The notes: generated from the sequence alone by a model not told the origin. Numbered from the stretch's first letter, positions 7,796 to 19,289 are shown. The stretch is 58,114 nucleotides of DNA from Deltaproteobacteria bacterium (GCA_018266075.1 JAFEBB010000049.1:1-58114); one strand, 5' to 3'. Made by a program: numbers and translations.

Positions 7796-8512
7796 CTACT
7801 TGCTCGACTTGTAGTCCCGCAGCGCCTGCCGAATCGCCGGCACGGTGGGATCGTTGGGCGGCGCGATCTCGAGGAACTTGCGGTAGTGTACGGCGGCGTT
7901 GTCGTAGTCGCCCGAGCGCGCGTAGGCACCGGCCAGCGCGCGCTCGTTGTCGGGGTCCTTCGGGTTCTGCGCTTCGATCTCCGTGAAGAGCCGGATGGCC
8001 GCGGCGTTGTTGCCGTTGCGGAGCTCCTTCTGGGCGATGCGGCGCGCGGCCGCGACATCGTGGCGCGCGAGCGCGTCCTTGGCGGCGTCGGCGTCCTCGG
8101 CGCTCTCCGCGGGCTCCTCGGGCGCGTGCGCCGGCCGCGTCGAGCTGGGGTTCTTGCTCTGCGCGCCCGGGGAAGGCTGGTCGGCGGTCTCGTAGTCCTG
8201 CAGCGCCTTCCGGATCGCAGGGACCGACGGATCGTCCGGAGGCGCGACCTCGAGGAACTTCCGGTAGTACTTCGCCGCTTCCGGAAAGTTGCCCAGGCGC
8301 GCGAGGCATCCGGCGAGCGCACGCGCGTTGTCGGGGTTCTTCGGATCCAGGCGCTCCGCTTCCCTGAGCGACTTGAGCGCCGCCTGCGTATCGCCGGCGC
8401 GGATGAAGTCCTGGCCCTTCTGACGGAGCGCCGCAGCCTTCGACGCGGCGTCGTCCGCGAGCGCGACCACCGGCACCTGCGACAGCACGGCCACCAGCAT
8501 CCACACGCGCAT
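7796..8512 (-). CDS. Exported TPR protein with duplicated unit
   Basis: A 238-residue protein with a cleavable signal peptide (ends VVALADD) and two copies of one TPR-containing module. The first ends in KYYRKFLEVAPPDDPSVPAI and the second in VHYRKFLEIAPPNDPTVPAI, separated by a Pro/Glu/Ala-rich spacer at about residues 112-140. TPRs usually hold protein partners, and the periplasmic location beside the channel gene suggests a scaffold for the same envelope process. That link is inference from operon order only. Confidence 0.8.
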   Translation of the reverse strand: MRVWMLVAVLSQVPVVALADDAASKAAALRQKGQDFIRAGDTQAALKSLREAERLDPKNPDNARALAGCLARLGNFPEAAKYYRKFLEVAPPDDPSVPAIRKALQDYETADQPSPGAQSKNPSSTRPAHAPEEPAESAEDADAAKDALARHDVAAARRIAQKELRNGNNAAAIRLFTEIEAQNPKDPDNERALAGAYARSGDYDNAAVHYRKFLEIAPPNDPTVPAIRQALRDYKSSK

Positions 8513-8548
8513 CGACGTCCCCCCGTCGAGAGCGTCGAGGATAGCGCG

Positions 8549-8944
8549 TCAGCCGCCGGTGCGCTGGAGCGGCAGCCGGATTCCCTCGGCCTGGAAGAGC
8601 ACCTTGTTCGACGCGGTGAAGAGCACGCTCACCGGCTGCGGCGCGGCCGTGCCCGCGCGGAGCTCGAGGTCCAGCCCGAGCATGCCGTCCGGCCCCGTCC
8701 ACGACTTCTTCACCGAATAGGAGTGCGCCTCGGCGCCGTCGCCGATGTCGCCCACGATGCGCGCGACGTCGAAGCGCAGCACCAGCCGCTGCCAGTGCTC
8801 CAGCGCCGCCTCGGCCTTCTTGAGCGCGTCGGCCTGGCTGGGGTTGTTGCGCAGCGCCAGCACCGACTGCTCCAGCGCCTTTCGATCGGCCTCGGGCACA
8901 CGCCAGACGCCGAGCAGCTTTTGGGCCTCAGGGGAAGTCGGCAT
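8549..8944 (-). CDS. Hypothetical protein
   Basis: 131 residues, family not recognised. The N-terminal half is helical (MPTSPEAQKLLGVWRVPEAD then KALEQSVLALRNNPSQADAL); the C-terminal half reads as beta strands with a TGPDGMLGLDLELRAG turn. There is no signal peptide or membrane span. AGGAG lies 5 nt upstream of ATG 8944, which supports the start. It is 36 bp upstream of the TPR gene on the same strand and probably in its operon. Confidence 0.65.
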   Translation of the reverse strand: MPTSPEAQKLLGVWRVPEADRKALEQSVLALRNNPSQADALKKAEAALEHWQRLVLRFDVARIVGDIGDGAEAHSYSVKKSWTGPDGMLGLDLELRAGTAAPQPVSVLFTASNKVLFQAEGIRLPLQRTGG

Positions 8945-9117
8945 GCGAGCTCCTGTCCAAACGGGGCGCCCATGTTGCCGACGCCGTCCTGCTGGGGGAA
9001 GCGATATCGACGATGCATTGCCGATTGTCGACGTCGTCTCTGCAGGGGCTGAAGATGTGGAAGTGATGCCCTGCGCGCGGACGAGTCGACGGTCCGCTCT
9101 TCTTTGAAATTGTTGAT

Positions 9118-9699
9118 TCAATTCTTCTTCTTTTCTTCCCAGCGCACGCGGAACACCGCGCGCTTTCCATCCGGGTCGGCCTCGAACGGCCACACCTCGC
9201 CCTTCGCGCTCGCGAGCTCCAGCCCGAGCACGAACACGCCCTCCCAGCCGATGAACCACGGCGCGCCCGCGGGCTCCTCGTGCGAGATGATCACCGCGCC
9301 GTGATCCGGCCCGCGCTTCTCGTAGGCGAAGTCGATGTTGCGCGTCATCTGCGCGCTGAGCGTGGCCAGGTTGCCAAAGACAGTGTGCGGCGTGCTGCCG
9401 AACATGTGCAGCAGGCTCCGCACCAACGGCACCACCAGCGGCCCGGTGTTGTCGCGGTTCACGTGGTAGCTGAGGTCGCGTGCGGCCTCTCGGCCGTGCA
9501 GCTCCATCACCGCGCGCGCCACATCGTCCGTGGGATACGCAGGCACCTTGGCCAGCGAGATGGGCGGCTTGGCCATCACGTTGCGTGTGGCCTCGCTCAC
9601 GTTGGCGGACACGTCGTCGAGCCAACCGAGCGCCCTGAGGCGCTTCATCTGCCCCCGGAGAATCGCGCCGGTGATCAGGCGGGGCTTGAGTTCGCTCAT
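9118..9699 (-). CDS. DUF2378/TIGR02265-like protein
   Basis: A 193-residue soluble protein. From memory its layout resembles the Myxococcus paralogue family DUF2378 (TIGR02265): an N-terminal helix with ITGAILRGQMKRLRALG, a middle PLVRSLLHMFGSTPHTVFGN segment, and a C-terminal EGVFVLGLELASA helix followed by a final strand AVFRVRWEE. The function of that family is not established. No domain search could be run, so the assignment is tentative. It has no strong ribosome site and lies downstream of a truncated relative at 9754-9957. Confidence 0.6.
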   Translation of the reverse strand: MSELKPRLITGAILRGQMKRLRALGWLDDVSANVSEATRNVMAKPPISLAKVPAYPTDDVARAVMELHGREAARDLSYHVNRDNTGPLVVPLVRSLLHMFGSTPHTVFGNLATLSAQMTRNIDFAYEKRGPDHGAVIISHEEPAGAPWFIGWEGVFVLGLELASAKGEVWPFEADPDGKRAVFRVRWEEKKKN

Positions 9700-9753
9700 G
9701 CAAAGCGAAGTTTGTCACTCCGCGTTCGACGCCGCCACCGGCACGGATCTCGT

Positions 9754-9957
9754 TCACTCGTCCCAGGAGACCTCGTACTCCACGCGCTCGACGGCCTTGT
9801 CATGTAACGAAATGGTTACCTTGGGGTTCTTCGCGCCCGAGATGATGCCGGTGGCGTAAAGCGCGCCCTGCGTGAACTCGGGGTGCGCCTCGAAGGGCTC
9901 GGCGACCACCTGGAAGCGGCTCGGGCCGAGCTCGTTCACCGAGACCTTGCAGTCGTT
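9754..9957 (-). pseudogene. C-terminal fragment of a DUF2378-like protein
   Basis: This reading frame encodes 67 residues (from NDCKVSVNELGPSRFQVV to VERVEYEVSWDE, then a stop). They look like only the last third of the DUF2378 family: a strand, a GALYATGIISGAK helix and a closing YEVSW strand. No in-frame family-like sequence precedes it; upstream the frame becomes compositionally random. It may be a remnant of a deleted paralogue of the adjacent intact gene. Alternatively a GTG at VNELG, with AAGG 5 nt before it, could start a genuine 59-residue protein. Confidence 0.5.
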
Positions 9958-9988
9958 CGACGTCGCGCTGCCCCTCGCTCGTGGCGGA

Positions 9989-10135
9989 TCAACGGAGCTT
10001 GCTTCGCTCTGGCAGCCGCAGGAACGCCCTCCGCCGCTCCGCCTCGCTGGCGTCGAGCCGCGCGCCCAGCCAGCTGGCCACGGCCTCGGGGTCGTCGAAG
10101 TGTCGGCGCGAGGGATTCCGGCTCGCATTGACCAT
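9989..10135 (-). CDS. Possible small protein (48 residues)
   Basis: A short frame begins MVNASRNPSRRHF, continues through a helical stretch (DDPEAVASWLGARLDASEAE) and ends LPERSKLR. Its third codon positions are strongly G/C as in neighbouring genes, which supports coding. No good ribosome site precedes ATG 10135. No family is recognised. It would be the first gene of a minus-strand group with the DUF2378 fragment. Confidence 0.35.
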   Translation of the reverse strand: MVNASRNPSRRHFDDPEAVASWLGARLDASEAERRRAFLRLPERSKLR

Positions 10136-10318
10136 TCGAGCATGTCCGCCCCGGTCTGGAGGCCCCGGATCATTCGCGTCCGTCGCGTGCGGCAGGCGAG
10201 CGCCCAGTCAGCAGAACCAGGGAGGCCCTGCCAGGCCACGATGCATCCACCCGCTTGGGCGTTCGCTCCGCCGCTACGCCTTCGTGCGCGCGCCGTGCCT
10301 AGATCTTTGCCGCGAGCC
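10136..10318. other. Non-coding gap before the P-type ATPase
   Basis: About 180 bp with no convincing gene, hairpin or promoter match. It must contain the ATPase leader. Only a weak purine stretch (GCGAG) precedes its ATG. Confidence 0.4.
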
Positions 10319-13048
<2,730 letters not shown>

Positions 13049-13050
13049 GC

Positions 13051-13437
13051 TCAGTCGTCGACGACCTGCTCGTGGCCCTCGGGGCAGGTGCCGCGCGTGC
13101 AATCGTAGAAGCCGTCGTCGAGCTCCGCGGCGCCAATCGACCAGCAGGTACTGCAATAGGCGCGACCGCACTCGCGACAGAAGAACCCGAAGAGATCCGG
13201 ATCTGCGCTGGCGAGCGTGGCGAGCTGTCCGGCGCGAATCGCGTCGAGCAGCGGTTGCGCATCGGCGGAGGACATCGGCTTGAGCACCTGTCCGAACCAG
13301 CCGCTGCGCTCGAGGCGATCGCGCTCGACCATGAATCCCTCGCCCTCGCCTGCGCACCACGCGGAGAATTCGGCCGCGGGCTTGCCGCACCGATGACAGA
13401 GACACTCGGCCCACGCGGCGCTCTTTGTTGTAGTCAT
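13051..13437 (-). CDS. Small Cys-rich zinc-ribbon-like protein
   Basis: 128 residues with several paired cysteines: CLCHRCG near the start, CRECGRAYCSTCW and CTRGTCPEGH at the end. This pattern suggests two or more structural zinc sites. No enzyme motif is present and the family is not recognised. It converges on the P-type ATPase with a 2-bp gap. Confidence 0.7.
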   Translation of the reverse strand: MTTTKSAAWAECLCHRCGKPAAEFSAWCAGEGEGFMVERDRLERSGWFGQVLKPMSSADAQPLLDAIRAGQLATLASADPDLFGFFCRECGRAYCSTCWSIGAAELDDGFYDCTRGTCPEGHEQVVDD

Positions 13438-13463
13438 GCACTTTCAAAGTAGCAGGAGCATCC

Positions 13464-14240
13464 GTGTCCTGGCGGCGCATCTCGGACTGGAAGATCGCGC
13501 TCACGCTCGTGCGTGTGGCGGAAGTGCCGCTCGCGCTCATGCGAGACCTGCAGCTCGTATTGCCCGCAGATCGGATTCGCGACGTGGCACCGCGCCTCGC
13601 CGAGCTCGCGGCCTCCACGAGCTTCGCGCGGGTCGAGCCGCAGGTCGCCGAGAAGCTGAGCGCGGCGGGGATCACGCTCTGGCAGGTCGGCTACCACCGC
13701 GGGAGCGACGGGATGCTCTTCGCGATGGGGCCCGAGCGACGCGACCTCGAGATGACCCGGCTCGTGGCCCTGCTGCTCGACGATCGCGACGACGACGAGG
13801 CCTTCGATCGTCTCCGTGACGACGCCGTCGACGCCGTGCTGCGTGTCTTGAGCGAAGGCGAGGTCACGGAGCGAGCGGTGCTGATCGCGGCGCTGCTGCC
13901 GCCGCTGAGCGCAGGACCGGCCGAGCTCGATGCCGAGCTCGCTGAACACGAGCGCGATGGCGGCGCCGGGCTGCCGGAGGTCTCGCAGGCGCTGGTGGAC
14001 CAGGTCGCGGCCGCGCTCGCGAAGCTCGAGTCGATGCCGCGGCAGCCGCCGGGGCCGCAGCTCTCGGCCGAGGCGCGGCGGCGCTACATCAAGCAATCGG
14101 CGATCGTGGGCGGCGTCGCGAGCGTGCTCTCATTGGTTGCGCTTCACTGGGCGCCGTGGATCGCGGTCTTCGCGTCGCCGGTGATTGTGATTTGTCTCAC
14201 CGCCATCGCCATCCACGCGCTCGCGCTGCGGCAGCGCTGA
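13464..14240 (+). CDS. Hypothetical membrane-anchored protein
   Basis: 258 residues. A long soluble N-terminal part, acidic and Ala/Leu-rich (for example LLLDDRDDDEAFDRLRDDAV), is followed by two hydrophobic segments at the C-terminus (about residues 212-255), so it is tail-anchored in the inner membrane. GTG 13464 is well supported by AGGAG 5 nt upstream. The family is not recognised. Confidence 0.65.
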   Translation: MSWRRISDWKIALTLVRVAEVPLALMRDLQLVLPADRIRDVAPRLAELAASTSFARVEPQVAEKLSAAGITLWQVGYHRGSDGMLFAMGPERRDLEMTRLVALLLDDRDDDEAFDRLRDDAVDAVLRVLSEGEVTERAVLIAALLPPLSAGPAELDAELAEHERDGGAGLPEVSQALVDQVAAALAKLESMPRQPPGPQLSAEARRRYIKQSAIVGGVASVLSLVALHWAPWIAVFASPVIVICLTAIAIHALALRQR

Positions 14241-14243
14241 GCC

Positions 14244-14927
14244 TCAGAACTCGAGCGGCGCCCCGCTCGCGTCGAAGAAGCCGCCGCTCTCGGCGAGCGT
14301 GAGGGTGTCGACGAAGCGGAGCATGGCCTGCACCGCCTCGCGCGCCGACGTGGGCGCATCGGGCCCGCCCATCTCGGTCTTCACCCAGCCGGGCGAGACG
14401 AGCACGCTCACGATTCCCTCGGGCCGGAGCTCCGCGGCCATGGTGCGGGCGAGCATGTTCAGCGCAGCCTTCGACATTCGATAATCGTAAGAACCGCCAT
14501 CTCGATTTTGTTGAATGGAACCGAGGTTCGAGCTGATGTGCACCACCTTCGCGCGCGCCGCGCGGAGCACGGGCAGGAGGGCCTGTGTCACGCGCAGCGG
14601 GCCGACGGCGTTGGTCCCGAGCGTGGAGATGGCCTCTTCGGCGCTGGCCTCGGCGAGCGCGTTGGAGCGCTGGCCGCTCACGGCCGCGTTGTTGATGAGG
14701 AGGTCGAGCGGCGCGTCGCCGGCCACCTCGGCGAACTTGCCCACGCTCCATTGATTGTCGACATCCAGGGCGGCGACGTGCAGCACGCCGGTCCGCTCAA
14801 CCGGCGCGAGCCTGGACGGGCGCACGACCGAGCGCATGCCGGCCCAGACTTCATCGCCGCGCGCGAGGCATTGCTGCACAAACTCGAGCCCGATGCCCCG
14901 ATTGGCGCCTGTGATGACGACTCGCAT
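14244..14927 (-). CDS. Short-chain dehydrogenase/reductase
   Basis: A 227-residue classical SDR: ITGANRGIG (TGxxxGIG cofactor site) at the N-terminus, LLINNAAVSG (NNAG), HISSNLGSI with the catalytic Ser, and YRMSKAALN holding the Tyr-xxx-Lys pair. The closing SPGWVKTEMGG is typical. The product is probably an NAD(P)-dependent oxidoreductase of carbonyl compounds, similar to the carbonyl reductase group. Substrate unknown. It converges on the preceding gene with a 3-bp gap. Confidence 0.88.
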   Translation of the reverse strand: MRVVITGANRGIGLEFVQQCLARGDEVWAGMRSVVRPSRLAPVERTGVLHVAALDVDNQWSVGKFAEVAGDAPLDLLINNAAVSGQRSNALAEASAEEAISTLGTNAVGPLRVTQALLPVLRAARAKVVHISSNLGSIQQNRDGGSYDYRMSKAALNMLARTMAAELRPEGIVSVLVSPGWVKTEMGGPDAPTSAREAVQAMLRFVDTLTLAESGGFFDASGAPLEF

Positions 14928-15003
14928 ACACACAACGTCGTCAGCCGTTCTCAACCCGGCAATCGCTTGACCCACATCCGCCTGGCGGCTCGGGCGCGCG
15001 CGC

Positions 15004-16077
15004 TCAGGGCTTCGGGTGCGCGAACAACCAATCGAGCGCCACGCCGGGCCACTGGTTCCCGAGCGCGGGGATGTGCTGGCCGCCCTGGATGGTCCAGAGC
15101 TCCACGTCGCCAACCGGGCAGGTGTCGTAGCGAGAGACGCGCGTCTCGTCGCCGGCGAGCACGGTCTCGATGTCGAGGATGGCGCCGGCGTCGGTGGGCT
15201 CGCCGGGGCAGTTGTCCTTGCTCGCCCAGGTGGCGACGGTCTGCGGCGCCGAGGGGAACGGCGGCAGGCCTGCGGTGTTGTCGGCGGTGCCACCGTCGTA
15301 GGCGATGGTCGCGTCGGCGTCGCCGTGCACTTCGACGACCGAGACGGGCACGCTCGGCGAGCACATCGCGGGATCGTCCCACACCGCGCCGGCGAGGCTC
15401 ACGATCGCGGCGATCATGTCCGCGCGATCGCACGCCATGCGGTGCGACATGAAGGCGCCGTTGCTGTGGCCCACGAAGAAGACGCGCTTGGGGTCGATCG
15501 GGTAGCGCGACTTCATGTCGTTCACGAGTGCTGTGAGATACGCCACGTCGTCGACCGGAGAATTATAGAAATTGCAGCACGCGTCGGTGGCGTTCCAGAA
15601 GCGGCTGCCGGTGTTGTCCACGGTGCCGTCGGGCGCGGCGTAGAAGAACTGGCGCGCGTCGACCTGCGCGTCGATCTGCAGGTAGATGCCCTCGATGTTG
15701 TGATCGACGCCGTAGCCGTGGAGCATCACGATGAGCGGCAGCGGCGTGTTCGGGTCGAAGCCGGTGGGCGCGTGCGAGTAGTACGGCCGCGCGGTGATGA
15801 GCGGATCCGTACCGGTCGAGCCGCTGCTGCCACTCCCGCTGCTGCCGCTGCTGCTGCTGCTCGAAGACGTGCTCCCAGAGCCCGTCGAGCCCGTGCTGTC
15901 ACTCGCGCCCGTCGAGCCGGTGCTCGTGCTCGCGCCGGAGCTTCCGCTCGTGGAGCTGCTCGCGCCCGTCGCGGCCGCGCCGCTGGTGGTCGTCGACGAC
16001 GAACTGCCGGCGGGCTTGGAGCTGCCGCAGGCACTGAGGGCGACGGCGAGAAGTGCGAATGACCAGTTGGCGCGCAT
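15004..16077 (-). CDS. Lipoprotein esterase of the PHB-depolymerase/LpqC type
   Basis: 357 residues. Lipobox LSAC at about 14-17, then about 75 residues of almost pure Ser/Thr/Gly/Ala linker, then an alpha/beta-hydrolase. The oxyanion segment VMLHGYG, nucleophile GHSNGAFMS, Asp in VHGDADATI and His in GGQHIPALG form the catalytic set. Related secreted enzymes cleave short polyesters or feruloyl/acetyl esters on polysaccharides. Here it is probably lipid-anchored on the cell surface, with the linker as a stalk. Start ATG 16077 is supported by GAGG upstream. Confidence 0.87.
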   Translation of the reverse strand: MRANWSFALLAVALSACGSSKPAGSSSSTTTSGAAATGASSSTSGSSGASTSTGSTGASDSTGSTGSGSTSSSSSSSGSSGSGSSGSTGTDPLITARPYYSHAPTGFDPNTPLPLIVMLHGYGVDHNIEGIYLQIDAQVDARQFFYAAPDGTVDNTGSRFWNATDACCNFYNSPVDDVAYLTALVNDMKSRYPIDPKRVFFVGHSNGAFMSHRMACDRADMIAAIVSLAGAVWDDPAMCSPSVPVSVVEVHGDADATIAYDGGTADNTAGLPPFPSAPQTVATWASKDNCPGEPTDAGAILDIETVLAGDETRVSRYDTCPVGDVELWTIQGGQHIPALGNQWPGVALDWLFAHPKP

Positions 16078-16105
16078 GCAGGGGACCTCGGGGAGGCCGC
16101 GGAGG

Positions 16106-16570
16106 TTAGCCCAAGCGGAGCGCGCGTTCCCACTCCAGCAAGAGGGCCATGAACGCGGCATTCGGCGCAAGCGTGGGGCGCCGCTCTCGCAACCAGGCGA
16201 GCGCAGCATCGCGGCCGAGCCCGGCGTGCTTCATCTTCCATGCGGCGAGCACGAGGCCGGTGCGCGAGACGCCCGAGACACAATGGACGTACGTCACCCG
16301 CTTCGCGGCGCGGAGCGCGTTCAGTCGCTGCACCACGCGTTCGAGATAGTGAATATCGGCCCCGCTCGTCCCCGGCTCGACAACGTCGACGAGCGCGTGG
16401 ATCTCACGATGGAGCGTTCCGGGTTGGCCCTCGATCGCGCGCGGCACGAGGCTGAAGAGAACGGAGACCCCGAGCGTCTCGAGCTCGCGCCACGACGCGC
16501 CGCCGCCGCGCGCACCAGGCAGCGCACCGGCAATGACGAATTCATCAATGCGCGAGAAATCGGAGGCCAT
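16106..16570 (-). CDS. Dual-specificity/tyrosine phosphatase
   Basis: A 154-residue cytosolic Cys phosphatase. The P-loop HCVSGVSRTG matches HCxxxxxR(S/T)G, with nucleophile Cys97 and Arg103. The fold is that of small dual-specificity phosphatases: RIDEFVIAGALP at the start and WLRERRPTLAPNAAFMALL at the end. It may dephosphorylate Tyr/Ser/Thr in proteins, which fits a genome with eukaryote-like kinases, but the substrate is not visible. It is 28 bp upstream of the esterase and co-directional. Confidence 0.88.
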   Translation of the reverse strand: MASDFSRIDEFVIAGALPGARGGGASWRELETLGVSVLFSLVPRAIEGQPGTLHREIHALVDVVEPGTSGADIHYLERVVQRLNALRAAKRVTYVHCVSGVSRTGLVLAAWKMKHAGLGRDAALAWLRERRPTLAPNAAFMALLLEWERALRLG

Positions 16571-16735
16571 CGCGGGCCGAGCGATACAAGGTGGGAGCTC
16601 AAATGACAAATCGAGGCGCTCCGATCGTGGCGCCCTCGCTACGGGCTGTGGCCTCGAAGCCTCGAACTTCGAGCCGCGTGTGCTCCCGTTCCCCAGTGCG
16701 AGCGCGTCGGTACGCCGCTTGCCAAGGGCGTCGGC

Positions 16736-17953
16736 ATGCGGACACACAACACGACGACTGCCCTTCAAATCTTCATCGCGGCGCTCACGGCGAACGCGCT
16801 CCTCGCGTGCGGACCCGGCAGGGTCATCCCGGCCGTGCAGCCGGGCGCCACCACGGACGCCGGCTCGACGCACGGCTCGAGCACGACAGGCTCCACCAGC
16901 GCCGGCGGAGCACCTCACATCGATGCGGGGAGCGCGGTCGACGCGGGCGAGAGCACCTATCCCACGCAAGGCGATTCCGACGCAGGAACGGTCGTCGACG
17001 GAGGCACTCCCGTCACGCCGCCTACCGAGTACGACGCGGGCCCGCCCCAGGTGATCGATGCCGGTTCGACGGAGGTCGTCGATGCGGGCTCGCCGGTCAC
17101 GCCGCCAGTCGAGGTGGACGCAGGCGCGGTGACGACCACACCGAGCAACCCCTCGTTCGCGGCCTGGGCCTGGAGCACGCCCGACGTCAACGCCGTGGTG
17201 CACGCCGGCTTCAACTGGTTCGAGAGCGGCTATCCGGGCACGCTCTCCGCGACCGATAATCAATACCTCTCGGACCACGGCACCGTTCCATTTGCATATA
17301 TCAATATGAGCGAGGTGCCGAACGACGACTCCTTTCTCCAGGGCCAAATCGGCAGCTTCTGGTCTTCGATCTCGCTCTGCGCGAACACCAGCTGGAACAC
17401 CACGGTGGTCGACGTGCGCGACGCGCGCTGGCAGGACTGGCTGATCCGCCGCGCCAACGACGCGTACAGCCTGGGCAACCGCGGCATCAAGTGGGACGTG
17501 GCGGGCGTGGAGTCGCTCTGCAACAGCTGGTCGGGCGCTGGCGGCGCGACCGCGCAGCAGCAGGCCATCGCGGCCATGGCCAGCGTGCTCGCCACGCTCA
17601 AGTCTCAGCACCCGGACTTCAGGTTCATCGTGAACCAGGGCTTTGGAATCCAGGCGGCGCACCCCGAGCTCATCGACGCGTTCGAGCTCGAGAACATGAT
17701 CAACTACCTCGACGCCAACCCGGGCGATCAGTGGGCCAACGACATGATCGCGCAGGTGAGCGCCATTCATGAGTCGGCGCACATTCCAATCTTGAATCTC
17801 GAGTACTACGACCTGTTCGGCTGCAGCGACACGACCTGCAGCTTGGCGAATCAAATCTATAACCAGGTCGTCGCGCTCGACTGGGTGCCATACATCACCG
17901 TGGTGGACATGAACGTCCAGGGCCACGGGCTGGGGATCACCCCGCCTTGGTAA
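16736..17953 (+). CDS. Lipoprotein with GH114-like glycosidase domain
   Basis: 405 residues. Lipobox LLAC at about 22-25, then a linker of roughly 110 residues with repeated Asp-Ala-Gly units (DAGS, VDAG), then a TIM-barrel-like domain. Segments VPFAYINMSE, TTVVDVRDARWQDWLIRRA and RGIKWDVAGVESLC match the style of GH114 / endo-alpha-1,4-polygalactosaminidase enzymes, which attack galactosamine polymers of biofilm matrices. The assignment rests on motif memory, so the exact substrate is open. Surface location follows from the lipobox. Confidence 0.72.
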   Translation: MRTHNTTTALQIFIAALTANALLACGPGRVIPAVQPGATTDAGSTHGSSTTGSTSAGGAPHIDAGSAVDAGESTYPTQGDSDAGTVVDGGTPVTPPTEYDAGPPQVIDAGSTEVVDAGSPVTPPVEVDAGAVTTTPSNPSFAAWAWSTPDVNAVVHAGFNWFESGYPGTLSATDNQYLSDHGTVPFAYINMSEVPNDDSFLQGQIGSFWSSISLCANTSWNTTVVDVRDARWQDWLIRRANDAYSLGNRGIKWDVAGVESLCNSWSGAGGATAQQQAIAAMASVLATLKSQHPDFRFIVNQGFGIQAAHPELIDAFELENMINYLDANPGDQWANDMIAQVSAIHESAHIPILNLEYYDLFGCSDTTCSLANQIYNQVVALDWVPYITVVDMNVQGHGLGITPPW

Positions 17954-17954
17954 T

Positions 17955-19289
17955 CTACAATTTGCTCAGGTACGCAATCAGCGCAGTGCGGTCGGAGTCG
18001 TTCAGGTCGAGCCCGAAAGTGTGCCCGGGGATCGCCGAGACACCGTGCAACCCGTTCGGATAGCCCGCGTTCACGCGAGCAGGGTCGAACATGACGGCCA
18101 GCGAGGGCACGGAGCCGTCGTGGAGCAGCGCGCCGCGGGTGCCCACGCCACGCAGTGAGGGCACGCGATACGTCCCCGTGCCGCGCACGAGCGACAAGCC
18201 GATCGTGGGATCCGTCCCGACGTCGGCCAGCGACACCGGAGGCCCCGTGAGCCCCGGCTCCTGGTGACACCGCGCGCACGCCTGCGCGAAGACCTGCGCG
18301 CCCTGCGGCGACGCCGCGGCGGCGACGGATTCGTCGGGCAGGTTCAGCGCGAGCGACTCGAGGTACGCGGCGAGCGCGAGCGAGATCTCCCGCGGTGGCC
18401 GAGTGGTGTCGTACGAATCGGTGATGAGCAGCGTCTCCACACGAATCGCAAGCGACGTGCGGTCGAAGTGATGAACCGTGGCATCGGCGTGCAGATACGG
18501 CAGCCAATACATCGGTCGGAGCTCGGCGATGCGGACCGGCTCCAACCCGGTGGTGGTGGTCACGTCCACGCGGCCCGGACCCCACGCGCTCATGGCGTCG
18601 ACGAGGTCTTGCGGCATCGAGTCCGAGCCTGCGACCTGGACGGCGCCGAAATCGAACTTGTCATTTGGGCGTCCGTCCACCAGGACGCCGTCAACGGGCG
18701 CTTCGTGGCACGTCGAGCAGGTGAGTGAGATCCCTGCGCCGCCGTCCGGCAACCGCGCGCGAACGAGGCCGCCGACGCCGGCATCATTGTCGATCCACAA
18801 TCCATAATATGAAGCCGCCGCTCGCGATCCGAGTGCCAAATTCATGAATGGCACGACTTGAATGGGATAGTTGTGAAATGCCTTGTCCCCGAGCGCCACG
18901 AGGCGGGGATCGTCTTCCGATCGGATGTCGGTGGGTATCTCGAGCGCGGCAGCGCCGGGCCCGAGCACGCTCACCTGCGCGCCGCCAGGCGCGTCGAGCT
19001 CGGACGCCGCAATGCGCTCAGCCTCTGGGTTCCACTCGGGCAATCGCTCCCAGTCTCCCTCTGCGCCGGTGGCGTAGTGCGCGAGGCGATCTTCCGCATA
19101 TCCATCCTGCGGATTCACGAGCTCCGCGACGAGCTCCGCGCGGCGATAGCCCGCGTCAGTGAGATAGAGCACGACGCCACCGTCGGAGCCGCCACCCCCG
19201 CTCGTGGCTCCATTCGACGACGCCGAGCACGCGCCGAGCATCACCGCGAGCAGCGGCGCAACGAAGTTCCTGGGATGCCGTCGGAGCAC
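17955..19289 (-). CDS. Dihaem cytochrome c lipoprotein
   Basis: 444 residues with a lipobox (LGAC near residue 20) and a short Gly/Ser linker. Two c-type haem sites are visible, CSTCH in the middle and CARCH towards the C-terminus, the second followed by TYRVPSLRGVGTRGALLHDGS, as in dihaem peroxidase/thiol-oxidoreductase-like cytochromes. The protein probably moves electrons or oxidises a substrate in the periplasm or at the surface. Start is GTG 19289. It ends 1 bp from the convergent GH114-like gene. Confidence 0.85.
   Translation of the reverse strand: MLRRHPRNFVAPLLAVMLGACSASSNGATSGGGGSDGGVVLYLTDAGYRRAELVAELVNPQDGYAEDRLAHYATGAEGDWERLPEWNPEAERIAASELDAPGGAQVSVLGPGAAALEIPTDIRSEDDPRLVALGDKAFHNYPIQVVPFMNLALGSRAAASYYGLWIDNDAGVGGLVRARLPDGGAGISLTCSTCHEAPVDGVLVDGRPNDKFDFGAVQVAGSDSMPQDLVDAMSAWGPGRVDVTTTTGLEPVRIAELRPMYWLPYLHADATVHHFDRTSLAIRVETLLITDSYDTTRPPREISLALAAYLESLALNLPDESVAAAASPQGAQVFAQACARCHQEPGLTGPPVSLADVGTDPTIGLSLVRGTGTYRVPSLRGVGTRGALLHDGSVPSLAVMFDPARVNAGYPNGLHGVSAIPGHTFGLDLNDSDRTALIAYLSKL

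Noticed and set aside
15800-16010. Repeat array in the esterase linker considered as a CRISPR or minisatellite
   Set aside because: Units are irregular Ser/Thr/Gly codons in frame with a lipoprotein; no constant repeat-spacer structure.
16106-17926. A 606-residue minus-strand fusion ending in the tyrosine phosphatase
   Set aside because: Everything before ATG 16570 is antisense to the GH114-like gene and lacks any domain pattern; the phosphatase alone is full length.
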